Below, piece by piece: positions 43,739 to 51,597 of a DNA stretch of 64,000 nucleotides. The translations under genes and the position numbers were made by a program. The notes below the pieces were generated by a model. The model was not told the origin of the DNA. It saw only the letters and a list, made by a program, of their open reading frames with translations, and did not search any database. The DNA lies in NCBI RefSeq assembly GCF_042432815.1, contig NZ_JBHLWM010000005.1, forward strand, positions 930,001 to 994,000. The letters run 5' to 3'. This DNA comes from Rhodopseudomonas telluris. GTDB lineage: Bacteria; Pseudomonadota; Alphaproteobacteria; Rhizobiales; Xanthobacteraceae. Numbering within the stretch: position 1 is the first letter of the stretch; each line of letters opens with the position of its first letter.

Positions 43739-44134
43739 TTACGCCGCGACGTGATCCGGGAACACCGCGTCGATCTTGGTCTTCAGCGTCGCGGCGTTGA
43801 ACGGCTTGACGATGTAGTTGTTCACGCCCGCCTTCTTGGCGGCGATCACGTTCTCGGTCTTGGATTCCGCCGTGATCATGATGAAGGGGGTCTGCGACAG
43901 GTTGGGGTCGGCGCGGACTTCCTTGAGCAGGTCGTAGCCGGTCATCGGCTCCATATTCCAGTCCGAGATCACCAGCCCGTACTTCTTCGAGCGCATCTTC
44001 TCGAGCGCGGCCGAGCCGTCGCTGGCGTCGTCGATGTGCTCGAAGCCGAGCTGCTTCAGAAGATTACGAATGATCCGGATCATGGTGCTGTAATCGTCCA
44101 CCACCAAGACCGACATTGACAAATCAACCGCCAT
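43739..44134 (-). CDS. CheY-like response-regulator receiver
   Basis: A 131-residue single-domain receiver. The acidic pair is in LVVDDYSTMIRI, the phosphoacceptor aspartate in VISDWNM, the threonine in MITAES and the lysine in IVKPF, so all switch residues are present. ATG at 44134 has GGGAG upstream; a TTG at 44140 is also in frame. Flagellar or chemotaxis partners are not in the window; the sequence is close to CheY1-type receivers of alphaproteobacteria. It ends in a terminator. Confidence 0.92.
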   Translation of the reverse strand: MAVDLSMSVLVVDDYSTMIRIIRNLLKQLGFEHIDDASDGSAALEKMRSKKYGLVISDWNMEPMTGYDLLKEVRADPNLSQTPFIMITAESKTENVIAAKKAGVNNYIVKPFNAATLKTKIDAVFPDHVAA

Positions 44135-44452
44135 CTTCAACTCCCAAGGGGCACCGCAACGGTGCGCCGAAACGCCCCAACGGTGGGCTCATTGTGTTCT
44201 GTGGAGGACCCGACTTGCGAAATGTCCGGTCCCGTCCGGAATTCAGAACTAGCACCGCTGATTAAACAGCCCGTTAATCGGCCGTCCGGGACGTTGCCGC
44301 CCCGCTGCTACAAGTTGCTGCAAATGAACACTTCTTGGGAGCCTCGGCGCTGCTCGCCTCCCCGTAATGATACGAGCCCGCGGCCGGCGCCGCCGAACAG
44401 CTGCCGTGGCCCGACCATGGCGGCCGGGCGGACCACCTGCTAGGGAGTGCGG
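44135..44452. other. 318-base divergent gap with one inverted repeat
   Basis: No gene is seen. GATTAA-N8-TTAATC (44260-44279) is a perfect dyad with an A/T-rich character unlike the surrounding GC-rich DNA. It could bind a regulator of the receiver gene or rlmJ. It resembles a CtrA site but the spacing is eight, not seven. Confidence 0.4.
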
Positions 44453-45310
44453 ATGAACTATCGCCATGCCTTCCATGCCGGCAACTTTGCCGACGTCATC
44501 AAGCACATCGTCCTGGTCCGGATCCTGACCTATCTGCAGGAGAAGCCGGCGCCGTTCCGGGTGATCGACAGCCATGCCGGCGCCGGGCTGTACGACCTCA
44601 CCAGCGACGAGGCGCGCCGCGGCGGCGAATGGGCCAGCGGGATCGGCCGGGTGATGCAGGCGCGGTTCACCGACAAGGCCGGCGATCTGATCAAGCCGTA
44701 TCTCGACATCGTCCGCGCCTTCAACCCGCAGCGCGAGCTGTCCGCCTATCCGGGGTCGCCGCTGATCGCCCGGGCGCTGCTGCGCCCGCAGGACAGCATG
44801 GTGGCCAGCGAACTGGAGCCGGTGGCGCGCAAGCAACTGATCGACGCGCTGCGCCGCGACACCCAGGCCCGCGTGGTGGATCTCGACGGCTGGAAGGCGC
44901 TGGCGGCGTTCGTGCCGCCGAAGGAGCGGCGCGGGCTGGTGGTGATCGACCCGTCCTTCGAGCAGAAGGACGAGTTCGAGCGGCTGGCCGAGGGCTTCTC
45001 CACCGCCTACGCGAAATGGCCGACCGGGGGCTATCTGCTGTGGTATCCGGCCAAGAACCGCCGCGCCACCGAGGCGCTGGCGCACCACGTCGCGACCACG
45101 GCCGCCGCCGGGGGCGAAGGCAAGTGCCTCCGCCTGGAGTTCAGTGTCGCCCCGCAGCAACCGGACGGCCCGCTGACATCGACCGGCCTGCTGATGGTGA
45201 ATCCGCCCTGGACGCTGGCCTCGGAGTTGAAAGTCATTCTTCCCGAGCTCGAACGTCCGCTGGGACAGGGCGGTGTCAGCCGCTACCGCCTCGAGCTACC
45301 CAAGCCCTGA
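44453..45310 (+). CDS. rlmJ: 23S rRNA (adenine-2030-N6)-methyltransferase
   Basis: A 285-residue RlmJ. The start is characteristic: MNYRHAFHAGNFADVIKH. The SAM-binding segment is VIDSHAGAGLYDL, and the catalytic motif DPPYE of N6 methyltransferases appears as VIDPSFE, a common variant in this family. ATG at 44453 has AGGGAG upstream; GTG at 44447 is rejected. Modifies the large-subunit rRNA. Alone on the plus strand. Confidence 0.92.
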   Translation: MNYRHAFHAGNFADVIKHIVLVRILTYLQEKPAPFRVIDSHAGAGLYDLTSDEARRGGEWASGIGRVMQARFTDKAGDLIKPYLDIVRAFNPQRELSAYPGSPLIARALLRPQDSMVASELEPVARKQLIDALRRDTQARVVDLDGWKALAAFVPPKERRGLVVIDPSFEQKDEFERLAEGFSTAYAKWPTGGYLLWYPAKNRRATEALAHHVATTAAAGGEGKCLRLEFSVAPQQPDGPLTSTGLLMVNPPWTLASELKVILPELERPLGQGGVSRYRLELPKP

Positions 45311-45583
45311 TCACTCACGCAGTGACCATCAGAGTCCGGAAAAGTCGCATTTGAACCGTAGTCAATCCGCGCAAATCCGTATTATGCTGAGCTGATTGGA
45401 CTGGCTTTACGTTCCGCTTCCGCGAATGGGGGCGGCGGAGTGACAAGGCCGTACTACTCGGACCGGGATTAGCAGCGGTCCACCTCTCGGCCGAACCTTC
45501 CGGCAGCGCAACGCCAGGTCGCACTGAAGCGCCTTCTTTTTATTTGTTGGCGCGACGGAAAGCAGGCGGGAGGAGTTTCCGGA

Positions 45584-45796
45584 ATGCCTATGACGGGAAC
45601 GGTAAAGTTCTTCAATGGAGAACGCGGCTACGGCTTCATCAAACCCGATGACGGTGGCCGCGACGTATTTGTTCATATCACTGCGGTCGAGCGGGCCGGC
45701 TTGAAGGACCTGACCGAAGGTCAGCGTATTTCGTTCGAAGTCGAGCCGGACAAAAAGGGCAAAGGCCCCAAGGCGGTCAATCTGGTAATTTCATAA
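45584..45796 (+). CDS. cspA: Cold-shock protein
   Basis: A 70-residue cold-shock domain. RNP1 is GYGFIKPDD and RNP2 DVFVHI, with the conserved opening TGTVKFFNGERG. It binds single-stranded RNA and DNA. The start at 45584 has GGGAGGAG ten bases before it. The 273 bases upstream hold no gene and may include a long cold-shock leader, but no known leader motif was identified. The symbol is used in the general sense; several paralogues usually exist. Confidence 0.93.
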   Translation: MPMTGTVKFFNGERGYGFIKPDDGGRDVFVHITAVERAGLKDLTEGQRISFEVEPDKKGKGPKAVNLVIS

Positions 45797-45989
45797 CCGT
45801 CGTGTTCGCGTCGCCAAGTACGGCGACGCTGCGACTGCGACCATCCGGCCGACTCTCGAAGGTGCAGGTGACGGCTCACTGCCGGAGCACGCGCGCGTCC
45901 GCCGTGCCGTCGCGACCCAAGTTGGCGTCGCCACGATGGCGTAGTGCGCCGATCGTTCGCCGCCGCGGTGTCTGCGGTCAAATCTGCAC

Positions 45990-46018
45990 AAAAAAATCCC
46001 GGCCACGAGGGCCGGGAA
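45990..46018 (-). terminator. Rho-independent terminator of the outer-membrane protein gene
   Basis: TCCCGGCC (45997-46004) and GGCCGGGA (46010-46017) form the stem; on the minus strand a T-run of seven follows. It lies about 40 bases after the beta-barrel gene stop. Confidence 0.85.
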
Positions 46019-46058
46019 TGGTGATCGTCGAGTTTCTTGGTCGCGATAATCGCGATGC

Positions 46059-46682
46059 TTAGAAGTGATAGTTGATGCCCGCGCGCACGAGTCCGAAATT
46101 GTAGCCGTTCGGCGTGCCGGTGATGAAGAAGTTGTTGGTCGAGAGGCTGCCGTACAGATACTCGACCTTGGCGCTGAGCTTCGGCGCGAAGGCGAATTCG
46201 GCGCCGGCGCCGACGGTCCAGCCCGCCGAATTGTGGCTCTCCGACGCCAGCAGGTTCTGTCCCTTGAGCTGGCCGAAAGCGAGACCGCCGGTGGCGTAGA
46301 GCAGCACGTCGTTCATGGCGTAGCCGACGCGGCCGCGCGCGGTCCCGAACCATGGGTTCGAGAACTTGTAGGGCGCAAAGGTGTCGTCGGCGGTCGAGAA
46401 CTGGATATCGCCCTCGAGACCGAAGACGATGTTGCCACTCTGCCAGTTGTAGCCGCCCTGCACGCCGCCCGAGAATCCGGACGGCTTGGTGATGTTGTTG
46501 GTGACGTTGCCGAACGAATAGCCGAGGTTGCCGCCCAGATAGGGGCCTGCCCAGCTGAACGCGTTCAGCGGTTGATTGACGGTGTAGGGCGTCCGCGAGC
46601 CGTAATAGCCCATGTCCGCCGCTTGGGCCGTCGAAACTCCTGCGGCGAGAATGGTCGCCGCCGCCATCGCAACTTTACGCAT
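46059..46682 (-). CDS. Small outer-membrane beta-barrel protein
   Basis: A 207-residue exported protein. The signal peptide is MRKVAMAAATILAAGVSTAQA, followed by WAGPYLGGNLGYSFG, repeated amphipathic strands (VGYAMNDVLLYATGGLAFG, AKVEYLYGSLS) and a C-terminal GINYHF ending in Phe, the assembly signal. This is the eight-stranded Omp25/Omp31/RopB-like family common in Hyphomicrobiales. ATG at 46682 has GAGGAGAG; a longer in-frame start at 46787 is rejected. An exact CtrA-type site lies 138-153 bases upstream. It ends in a terminator. Confidence 0.9.
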   Translation of the reverse strand: MRKVAMAAATILAAGVSTAQAADMGYYGSRTPYTVNQPLNAFSWAGPYLGGNLGYSFGNVTNNITKPSGFSGGVQGGYNWQSGNIVFGLEGDIQFSTADDTFAPYKFSNPWFGTARGRVGYAMNDVLLYATGGLAFGQLKGQNLLASESHNSAGWTVGAGAEFAFAPKLSAKVEYLYGSLSTNNFFITGTPNGYNFGLVRAGINYHF

Positions 46683-46819
46683 CTTACTCTCCTCGACGGC
46701 AGGAGCGCGGCTTTTGCGCGCCGTCCGCCCAGCCATCGGCACCTTGGGCCGAGGGAAAAAGCATCCGGGATGGTTACGGATTTCCACTTTTTTCCGGTAA
46801 GATTTATCGAGAGTTTTAA

Positions 46820-46835
46820 GTTAAGCGGTTGTTAA
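46820..46835 (-). promoter_or_regulatory. CtrA-type binding site upstream of the beta-barrel gene
   Basis: On the minus strand TTAA-CAACCGC-TTAAC is an exact match to TTAA-N7-TTAAC, the full CtrA site of alphaproteobacteria. It lies in the 302-base gap between the divergent beta-barrel gene and uvrC; the rest of the gap holds no gene. Other TTAA half-sites are at 46816 and 46862. Confidence 0.6.
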
Positions 46836-46984
46836 GCCGCCCGCGGTTCCAGATGTCGTTCTTAACGAAAGCTTACTTCCCAAGCTTCGGGGCGACAGCA
46901 AGGCGAGACGCGCACCGAATGCCGCATGTGGGTTCCGGGCCCGCCGCGCTGGCACCGCCCGGCGCAAGCGCCTAATTTAGGGCC

Positions 46985-49069
46985 ATGACTCAAGACCCTG
47001 CCGAGACCCGCGACACGGCGGCCGCACCGCCTGCCGAAACGGCAGCGCCGTCGCCGGCCGTCCCCGACGTGAAGCCCCGCTCCGCCTCCGGCGCTCAGGA
47101 CATCGATGCCGCCACCGCCTCGCTTACGGTCGAGGAGGACGAGGAGTCTCGCCTGCCCGACGTCGAGGACGACAGCGGCGAGGTCGCGGACGGCCCGCTC
47201 GCGGTCGGCCGCGCGGCGATCGAGCAGGCGGTGCGGCTGGCCCCCACTTCTCCGGGCGTCTACCGCATGCTGAACGCGGCCAACGACGTGCTCTATGTCG
47301 GCAAGGCCAAGAACGTGAAGAAGCGGCTGTCGTCCTATGCGCGGCCGACCGGGCACGTGATGCGCATCGCCCGGATGATCGCCGCGACCGTCACTGTGGA
47401 GATCATCTCGACCGCGACCGAAACCGAGGCGCTGCTGCTCGAAGCCAATCTGATCAAGCAGCTGCGGCCGCGCTTCAACGTGCTGCTGCGCGACGACAAG
47501 TCGTTTCCCTATATCCTGATCACCGGCGACCATTGGGCGCCGCAAATCCTGAAGCATCGCGGCGCGCAGACCCGGCCCGGCCGCTATTTCGGGCCATTCG
47601 CCTCGGTCGGCGCGGTCAACCGCACCATCACGGCGCTGCAGCGGGCGTTTCTGGTGCGGTCCTGCACCGACTCGTTTTTCGAAAGCCGCACCCGGCCCTG
47701 CCTGCTGTATCAAATCCGGCGCTGCGCCGGGCCCTGCACCAGCGAGATCGACTTCCCCGGCTATACCGAGCTGGTCCGCGAGGCGACCGACTTCCTGTCC
47801 GGCCGCAGCCGGGCCGTGAAGGGCCTGCTCGCGGCCGAGATGGAGAAGGCCTCGAACGAGCTCGAATTCGAGACCGCGGCGCTGTATCGCGACCGCCTCG
47901 CGGCGCTGTCGGCGATCCAGTCCCAGCAGGGCATCAACCCGCGCACCGTCGAGGAAGCCGACGTCTTCGCCATCTATCAGGAAGGCGGCTATTCGTGCGT
48001 CGAAGTGTTCTTCTTCCGCACCGGGCAGAACTGGGGCAACCGCGCCTACTTCCCGCGCGCCGAGAAGTCGTTCACCCCGGAGGAAGTGCTGGCCTCGTTC
48101 CTGGCGCAGTTCTACGACGACAAGCCCCCGCCCAAGCAGATCCTGCTGTCGCACGACATCGAGGAATGCGAGCTTTTGGCCAACGCGCTGTGCATCAAGG
48201 CCGGCCACAAGGTCGAAATCGCGGTCCCCAAGCGCGGCGAGAAGAAGGAGCTGGTCGCTCACGCCCTGACCAACGCCCGCGAGGCGCTCGGCCGCAAGCT
48301 CGCCGACACCGCGACCCAGACCCGACTGCTGGAAGGACTGGCGTCCACGCTCGGCCTGCCGAAACCGCCGCAGCGGATCGAGGTCTACGACAACAGCCAC
48401 ATCCAGGGCACCAACGCGGTCGGCGCGATGATCGTCGCCGGACCGGACGGCTTCATCAAGAACCAGTACCGCAAGTTCAACATCAAGTCCGAGGGGCTCA
48501 CGCCGGGCGACGATTACGCGATGATGCGCGAGGTGCTGCAGCGCCGGTTCAAGCGGCTGGTCGCCAGCCGCGCCGAAGGCGAGGCGCCTGCGAAGGACGA
48601 CGAGACGCCGCGGTGGCCCGACCTCGTGATCATCGACGGCGGCCGCGGCCAGCTCAACGCCGCGCGCGGCGTACTGGCCGAACTCGGGCTGGAGACCGAG
48701 GTGACGCTGCTCGGCGTCGCCAAGGGACCGGACCGCGACGCCGGCCGGGAAACGCTGTTCATGCCGGAGCGCGAGGCGATCAAGCTCGAGCCGCGCGACC
48801 CGGTGCTGTATTTCATCCAGCGGCTGCGCGACGAGGCGCACCGCTTCGTGATCGGCTCGCACCGCAAGCTGCGCAAGAAGGACATCCGCGAGGCCGGTCT
48901 GCAGGAAATCCCCGGCATCGGCCCGACCCGCAAGCGCGCGCTTCTCCACCATTTCGGCACGCTGAAGGAGATCGAGCGCGCCTCGCTCGGCGACCTCGGC
49001 AAGGTTCCGGGAATCAGCGCCGAAAGCGCGCGGCGGATCTTCGAATTCTTCCATCCGGGGCCGGCCTGA
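46985..49069 (+). CDS. uvrC: Excinuclease ABC subunit C
   Basis: A 694-residue UvrC. An acidic, disordered N-terminus of about 75 residues precedes the GIY-YIG nuclease (GVYRMLNAANDVLYVGKAKNVKKR), the UvrB-interacting UVR region (LAAEMEKASNELEFETAALYRDRLAAL in part), the RNase H-like nuclease with DGGRGQLNAARGVL, and two helix-hairpin-helix motifs (IPGIGPTRKRALLHHF). It makes both incisions in nucleotide excision repair. First gene before pgsA-moaD-moaE-prmB, with a 133-base gap to pgsA. uvrB is also in the window, 7 kb away. Confidence 0.96.
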   Translation: MTQDPAETRDTAAAPPAETAAPSPAVPDVKPRSASGAQDIDAATASLTVEEDEESRLPDVEDDSGEVADGPLAVGRAAIEQAVRLAPTSPGVYRMLNAANDVLYVGKAKNVKKRLSSYARPTGHVMRIARMIAATVTVEIISTATETEALLLEANLIKQLRPRFNVLLRDDKSFPYILITGDHWAPQILKHRGAQTRPGRYFGPFASVGAVNRTITALQRAFLVRSCTDSFFESRTRPCLLYQIRRCAGPCTSEIDFPGYTELVREATDFLSGRSRAVKGLLAAEMEKASNELEFETAALYRDRLAALSAIQSQQGINPRTVEEADVFAIYQEGGYSCVEVFFFRTGQNWGNRAYFPRAEKSFTPEEVLASFLAQFYDDKPPPKQILLSHDIEECELLANALCIKAGHKVEIAVPKRGEKKELVAHALTNAREALGRKLADTATQTRLLEGLASTLGLPKPPQRIEVYDNSHIQGTNAVGAMIVAGPDGFIKNQYRKFNIKSEGLTPGDDYAMMREVLQRRFKRLVASRAEGEAPAKDDETPRWPDLVIIDGGRGQLNAARGVLAELGLETEVTLLGVAKGPDRDAGRETLFMPEREAIKLEPRDPVLYFIQRLRDEAHRFVIGSHRKLRKKDIREAGLQEIPGIGPTRKRALLHHFGTLKEIERASLGDLGKVPGISAESARRIFEFFHPGPA

Positions 49070-49202
49070 CCCCCGCGCCCGACCAAAGTCGGCAGCCCTG
49101 CCCCTGATCCGGATCCATGCGGATTTCACCTTTTCCTGATAGGGATCAGGCGGCCCTTCGGGGGAGTTGACGTTCCGGTGCGGGCAGTATTGGTAAAGCT
49201 CG

Positions 49203-49826
49203 ATGAACAATGTTTCTACCAGGGCGCCGGTGCGTGGGACGAAGTCTCTGACGCTGCCCAATATTCTGACTTACGCGCGCATCGCGGCGATCCCGGTCGT
49301 GGTCGGCTGCATCTATGCGCAGTCGATCCTTGGCGGTCCGCTGGCGCTGCGCTGGGTCGCGCTGGCGGTATTTATTGCTGCAGCCATCACGGATTTCCTG
49401 GACGGCTATTACGCCCGGATCTGGGACCAGCATTCGGCGTTCGGCCGGATGCTCGACCCGATCGCCGACAAGCTGCTGGTCGCGTCCTGCCTGCTGATGC
49501 TGGCGGCGGACGGCATCATCCACGGCTGGACGCTGTGGGCCGCGATCGTGATCCTGTGCCGTGAAATCCTGGTCTCGGGCCTGCGCGAATATCTCGCCGC
49601 GCTGCGCGTCAGCGTACCGGTGACCAAGCTGGCGAAATGGAAGACCACGGTGCAGCTCGTCGCGATCGGCTTCCTGCTCGCCGGTGACGCCGGCGACGAA
49701 GTGCTGCCTTACACCACGCAGATCGGCCTCGCGCTGCTGTGGATCTCGGCGCTGGTGACGATGTACACCGGCTACGATTATTTCCGCGCCGGCATCCACC
49801 ACCTCATCGAGGAGGACTCGCGATGA
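49203..49826 (+). CDS. pgsA: CDP-diacylglycerol-glycerol-3-phosphate 3-phosphatidyltransferase
   Basis: A 207-residue membrane enzyme making phosphatidylglycerol phosphate. The CDP-alcohol phosphotransferase motif is FLDGYYARIWDQHSAFGRML followed by DPIADK, with the characteristic aspartates. Several transmembrane helices are visible (RWVALAVFIAAAITDF, LWAAIVILCREILVSG). It starts at 49203 and overlaps moaD by four bases (ATGA). Confidence 0.95.
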   Translation: MNNVSTRAPVRGTKSLTLPNILTYARIAAIPVVVGCIYAQSILGGPLALRWVALAVFIAAAITDFLDGYYARIWDQHSAFGRMLDPIADKLLVASCLLMLAADGIIHGWTLWAAIVILCREILVSGLREYLAALRVSVPVTKLAKWKTTVQLVAIGFLLAGDAGDEVLPYTTQIGLALLWISALVTMYTGYDYFRAGIHHLIEEDSR

Positions 49827-50074
49827 AGGTGAAGTACTTCGCCTGGGTCCGCGAGCGCATCGGCCTCGAGGAAGAGACGATCGAGCCGCCGGCGGACGTC
49901 GCCACCGTTGCCGACCTGATCGGCTGGTTGACGGCGCGGGGCGAAGGCTACGCCTATGCGTTCGAGAAGCCGGCCGTGATCCGCACCGCGATCGACCGCA
50001 CCCATGTGCGCCCGGACACGCCCATCGCCGGCGCCCGCGAAGTGGCCTTCTTCCCGCCGATGACCGGCGGCTGA
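49823..50074 (+). CDS. moaD: Molybdopterin synthase sulfur-carrier subunit
   Basis: An 83-residue ubiquitin-like MoaD. The C-terminal glycine pair (PPMTGG) receives the thiocarboxylate that converts precursor Z to molybdopterin. VKYFAWVRERIGLEEETI is the family opening. Its ATG overlaps the pgsA stop, with GGAGG eight bases upstream. moaE follows 25 bases later. Confidence 0.95.
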   Translation: MKVKYFAWVRERIGLEEETIEPPADVATVADLIGWLTARGEGYAYAFEKPAVIRTAIDRTHVRPDTPIAGAREVAFFPPMTGG

Positions 50075-50098
50075 GTGCCTCGCGCGCAGGATGATCCG

Positions 50099-50566
50099 AT
50101 GACCGTTCCGGTGACCATCCGCATTCAGGAAGCCGATTTCGATATTGCCGCCGAGATCGCCGCGATGACGGCGGGCCGCGTCGATATCGGCGCGGTGGTG
50201 AGCTTCAGCGGCATCTGCCGCGGCGCTGACGATGGCGACAAGGTGGCTGCGCTGACGCTCGAACATTATCCCGGCATGGCCGAGGACGAGATCGGTCGCC
50301 ACGCCGCCGAAGCGGTCAAGCGCTGGCCGGTCACCGGGCTGACGATCGTCCACCGCGTCGGCCGGCTGCTGCCGGGCGACAACATCGTGCTGGTGCTGGC
50401 CGCCTCGGCGCATCGCCAGGCAGCGTTTTCGGCGGCCGAATTCCTGATGGATTATCTGAAGGCCAACGCGCCGTTCTGGAAGCGCGAGGAGCGCGACGGC
50501 GAGACGCGCTGGGTCGAGGCGCACGACCGCGACGACGCGGCCGCCGCGCGATGGGGCAAGGATTGA
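50099..50566 (+). CDS. moaE: Molybdopterin synthase catalytic subunit
   Basis: A 155-residue MoaE: VVSFSGICRG, LTLEHYPGMAEDEI, the catalytic-loop VHRVGRLLPGDNIVLV and the lysine-bearing DYLKANAPFWKREE. It pairs with MoaD. ATG at 50099 with AGGATGAT is chosen over an earlier codon at 50075. Its stop overlaps the prmB ATG (TGATG). Confidence 0.95.
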   Translation: MTVPVTIRIQEADFDIAAEIAAMTAGRVDIGAVVSFSGICRGADDGDKVAALTLEHYPGMAEDEIGRHAAEAVKRWPVTGLTIVHRVGRLLPGDNIVLVLAASAHRQAAFSAAEFLMDYLKANAPFWKREERDGETRWVEAHDRDDAAAARWGKD

Positions 50567-51570
50567 TGGCGAAGACAACCAAGGCGAAAAGGGCCGCAAA
50601 GCGTGGCGCGGCAGCCGCGAAGCCGCCGGCGAAACGCAGCGCTGCGAAGCTGGCCCCGCGCGCGCGTCTGCCGAAGGTCGCGCCGGGCGAACTGGTCACG
50701 CTGCTCGACTTTCTGCGCTACGCCGTCAGCCGCTTCGCCGAAGCCGGCGTGGTGTTCGCGCACGGCACCACCGATCCGATCGCCGAGGCCGCCTTCCTGA
50801 TCGGCGAGGCGCTGCATCTGCATCCCGACCAGTTCGAAATGTTCGCCTCGGCGCGGGTCACCGCCCCTGAAGGCGCCAAGATTCTCGACCTGATCGAGCG
50901 CCGCGTCGCGACGCGGCTGCCGGCGGCCTACCTCATCAACAAGATCTACATGCGCGGCGTGCCGTTCTACGTCGACGAGCGCGTGATCGTGCCGCGCTCG
51001 TTCATCGGCGAACTGCTCGACAGCCATTTCGACGGCGGCGAAACCTCGCTGATCGGCGATCCGGCCGAGGTCGAACGGGTGCTCGATCTCTGCACCGGCT
51101 CCGGCTGTCTGGCGATCCTCGCCGCGCGCGCCTTCCCGTTTGCGGCCATCGATGCGGTTGATCTGTCGAAGGACGCGCTCGCGGTCGCGGCCCGCAATGT
51201 CGCCGATCATCAGCTCGGCGACCGCATCACGTTGCACAACGGCGATCTGTTCGCGCCGCTCGGCGATGCGCGCTACGATTTGATCATCACCAACCCGCCC
51301 TACGTCGACGCCGAAGGCATGGCGAACCTGCCGGCCGAATGCCGCGCCGAACCCGCGATGGCGTTCGACGGTGGCGACGACGGCCTCGACATCGTTCGCC
51401 GCATTCTCGCTGAAGCCAAGGATCACCTCACCGAGACCGGCGGCCTGCTCTGCGAAATCGGCCGCGGCCGCGGCCTGATCGACGCAGAGTTTCCGGATCT
51501 GCCGCTGCTCTGGCTCGATAGCGAAGATTCCGAAGGCGAAGTGTTCTGGATCGCCGCGGCGGATCTTTAA
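50566..51570 (+). CDS. prmB: Ribosomal protein L3 N5-glutamine methyltransferase
   Basis: A 334-residue methyltransferase. A lysine/alanine-rich N-terminus of about 40 residues precedes a helical domain and the SAM domain: VLDLCTGSGCLAILAA and the glutamine-binding ITNPPYVD. The family also contains PrmC; IPR-type opening TLLDFLRYAVSRF and PRSFIGELL are PrmB-like. The start is within the moaE stop. Ends convergent with the alkylsulfatase-like gene. Confidence 0.92.
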   Translation: MAKTTKAKRAAKRGAAAAKPPAKRSAAKLAPRARLPKVAPGELVTLLDFLRYAVSRFAEAGVVFAHGTTDPIAEAAFLIGEALHLHPDQFEMFASARVTAPEGAKILDLIERRVATRLPAAYLINKIYMRGVPFYVDERVIVPRSFIGELLDSHFDGGETSLIGDPAEVERVLDLCTGSGCLAILAARAFPFAAIDAVDLSKDALAVAARNVADHQLGDRITLHNGDLFAPLGDARYDLIITNPPYVDAEGMANLPAECRAEPAMAFDGGDDGLDIVRRILAEAKDHLTETGGLLCEIGRGRGLIDAEFPDLPLLWLDSEDSEGEVFWIAAADL

Positions 51571-51597
51571 CCGACGATCCTGAGCGACGCGGCGGGG

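Noticed and set aside
44260..44279. TTAA-N8-TTAA dyad as a CtrA site
   Set aside because: Spacing is eight instead of seven on both strands; kept only as an inverted repeat.
46846..46861. GTTC-N8-GTTC before uvrC, resembling the alphaproteobacterial SOS box
   Set aside because: The LexA site needs a spacing of seven (GTTC-N7-GTTC); here it is eight, and there is no second site.
46862..49261. Long open frame on the minus strand opposite uvrC
   Set aside because: Shadow of the uvrC frame in GC-rich DNA, with no recognisable domain.
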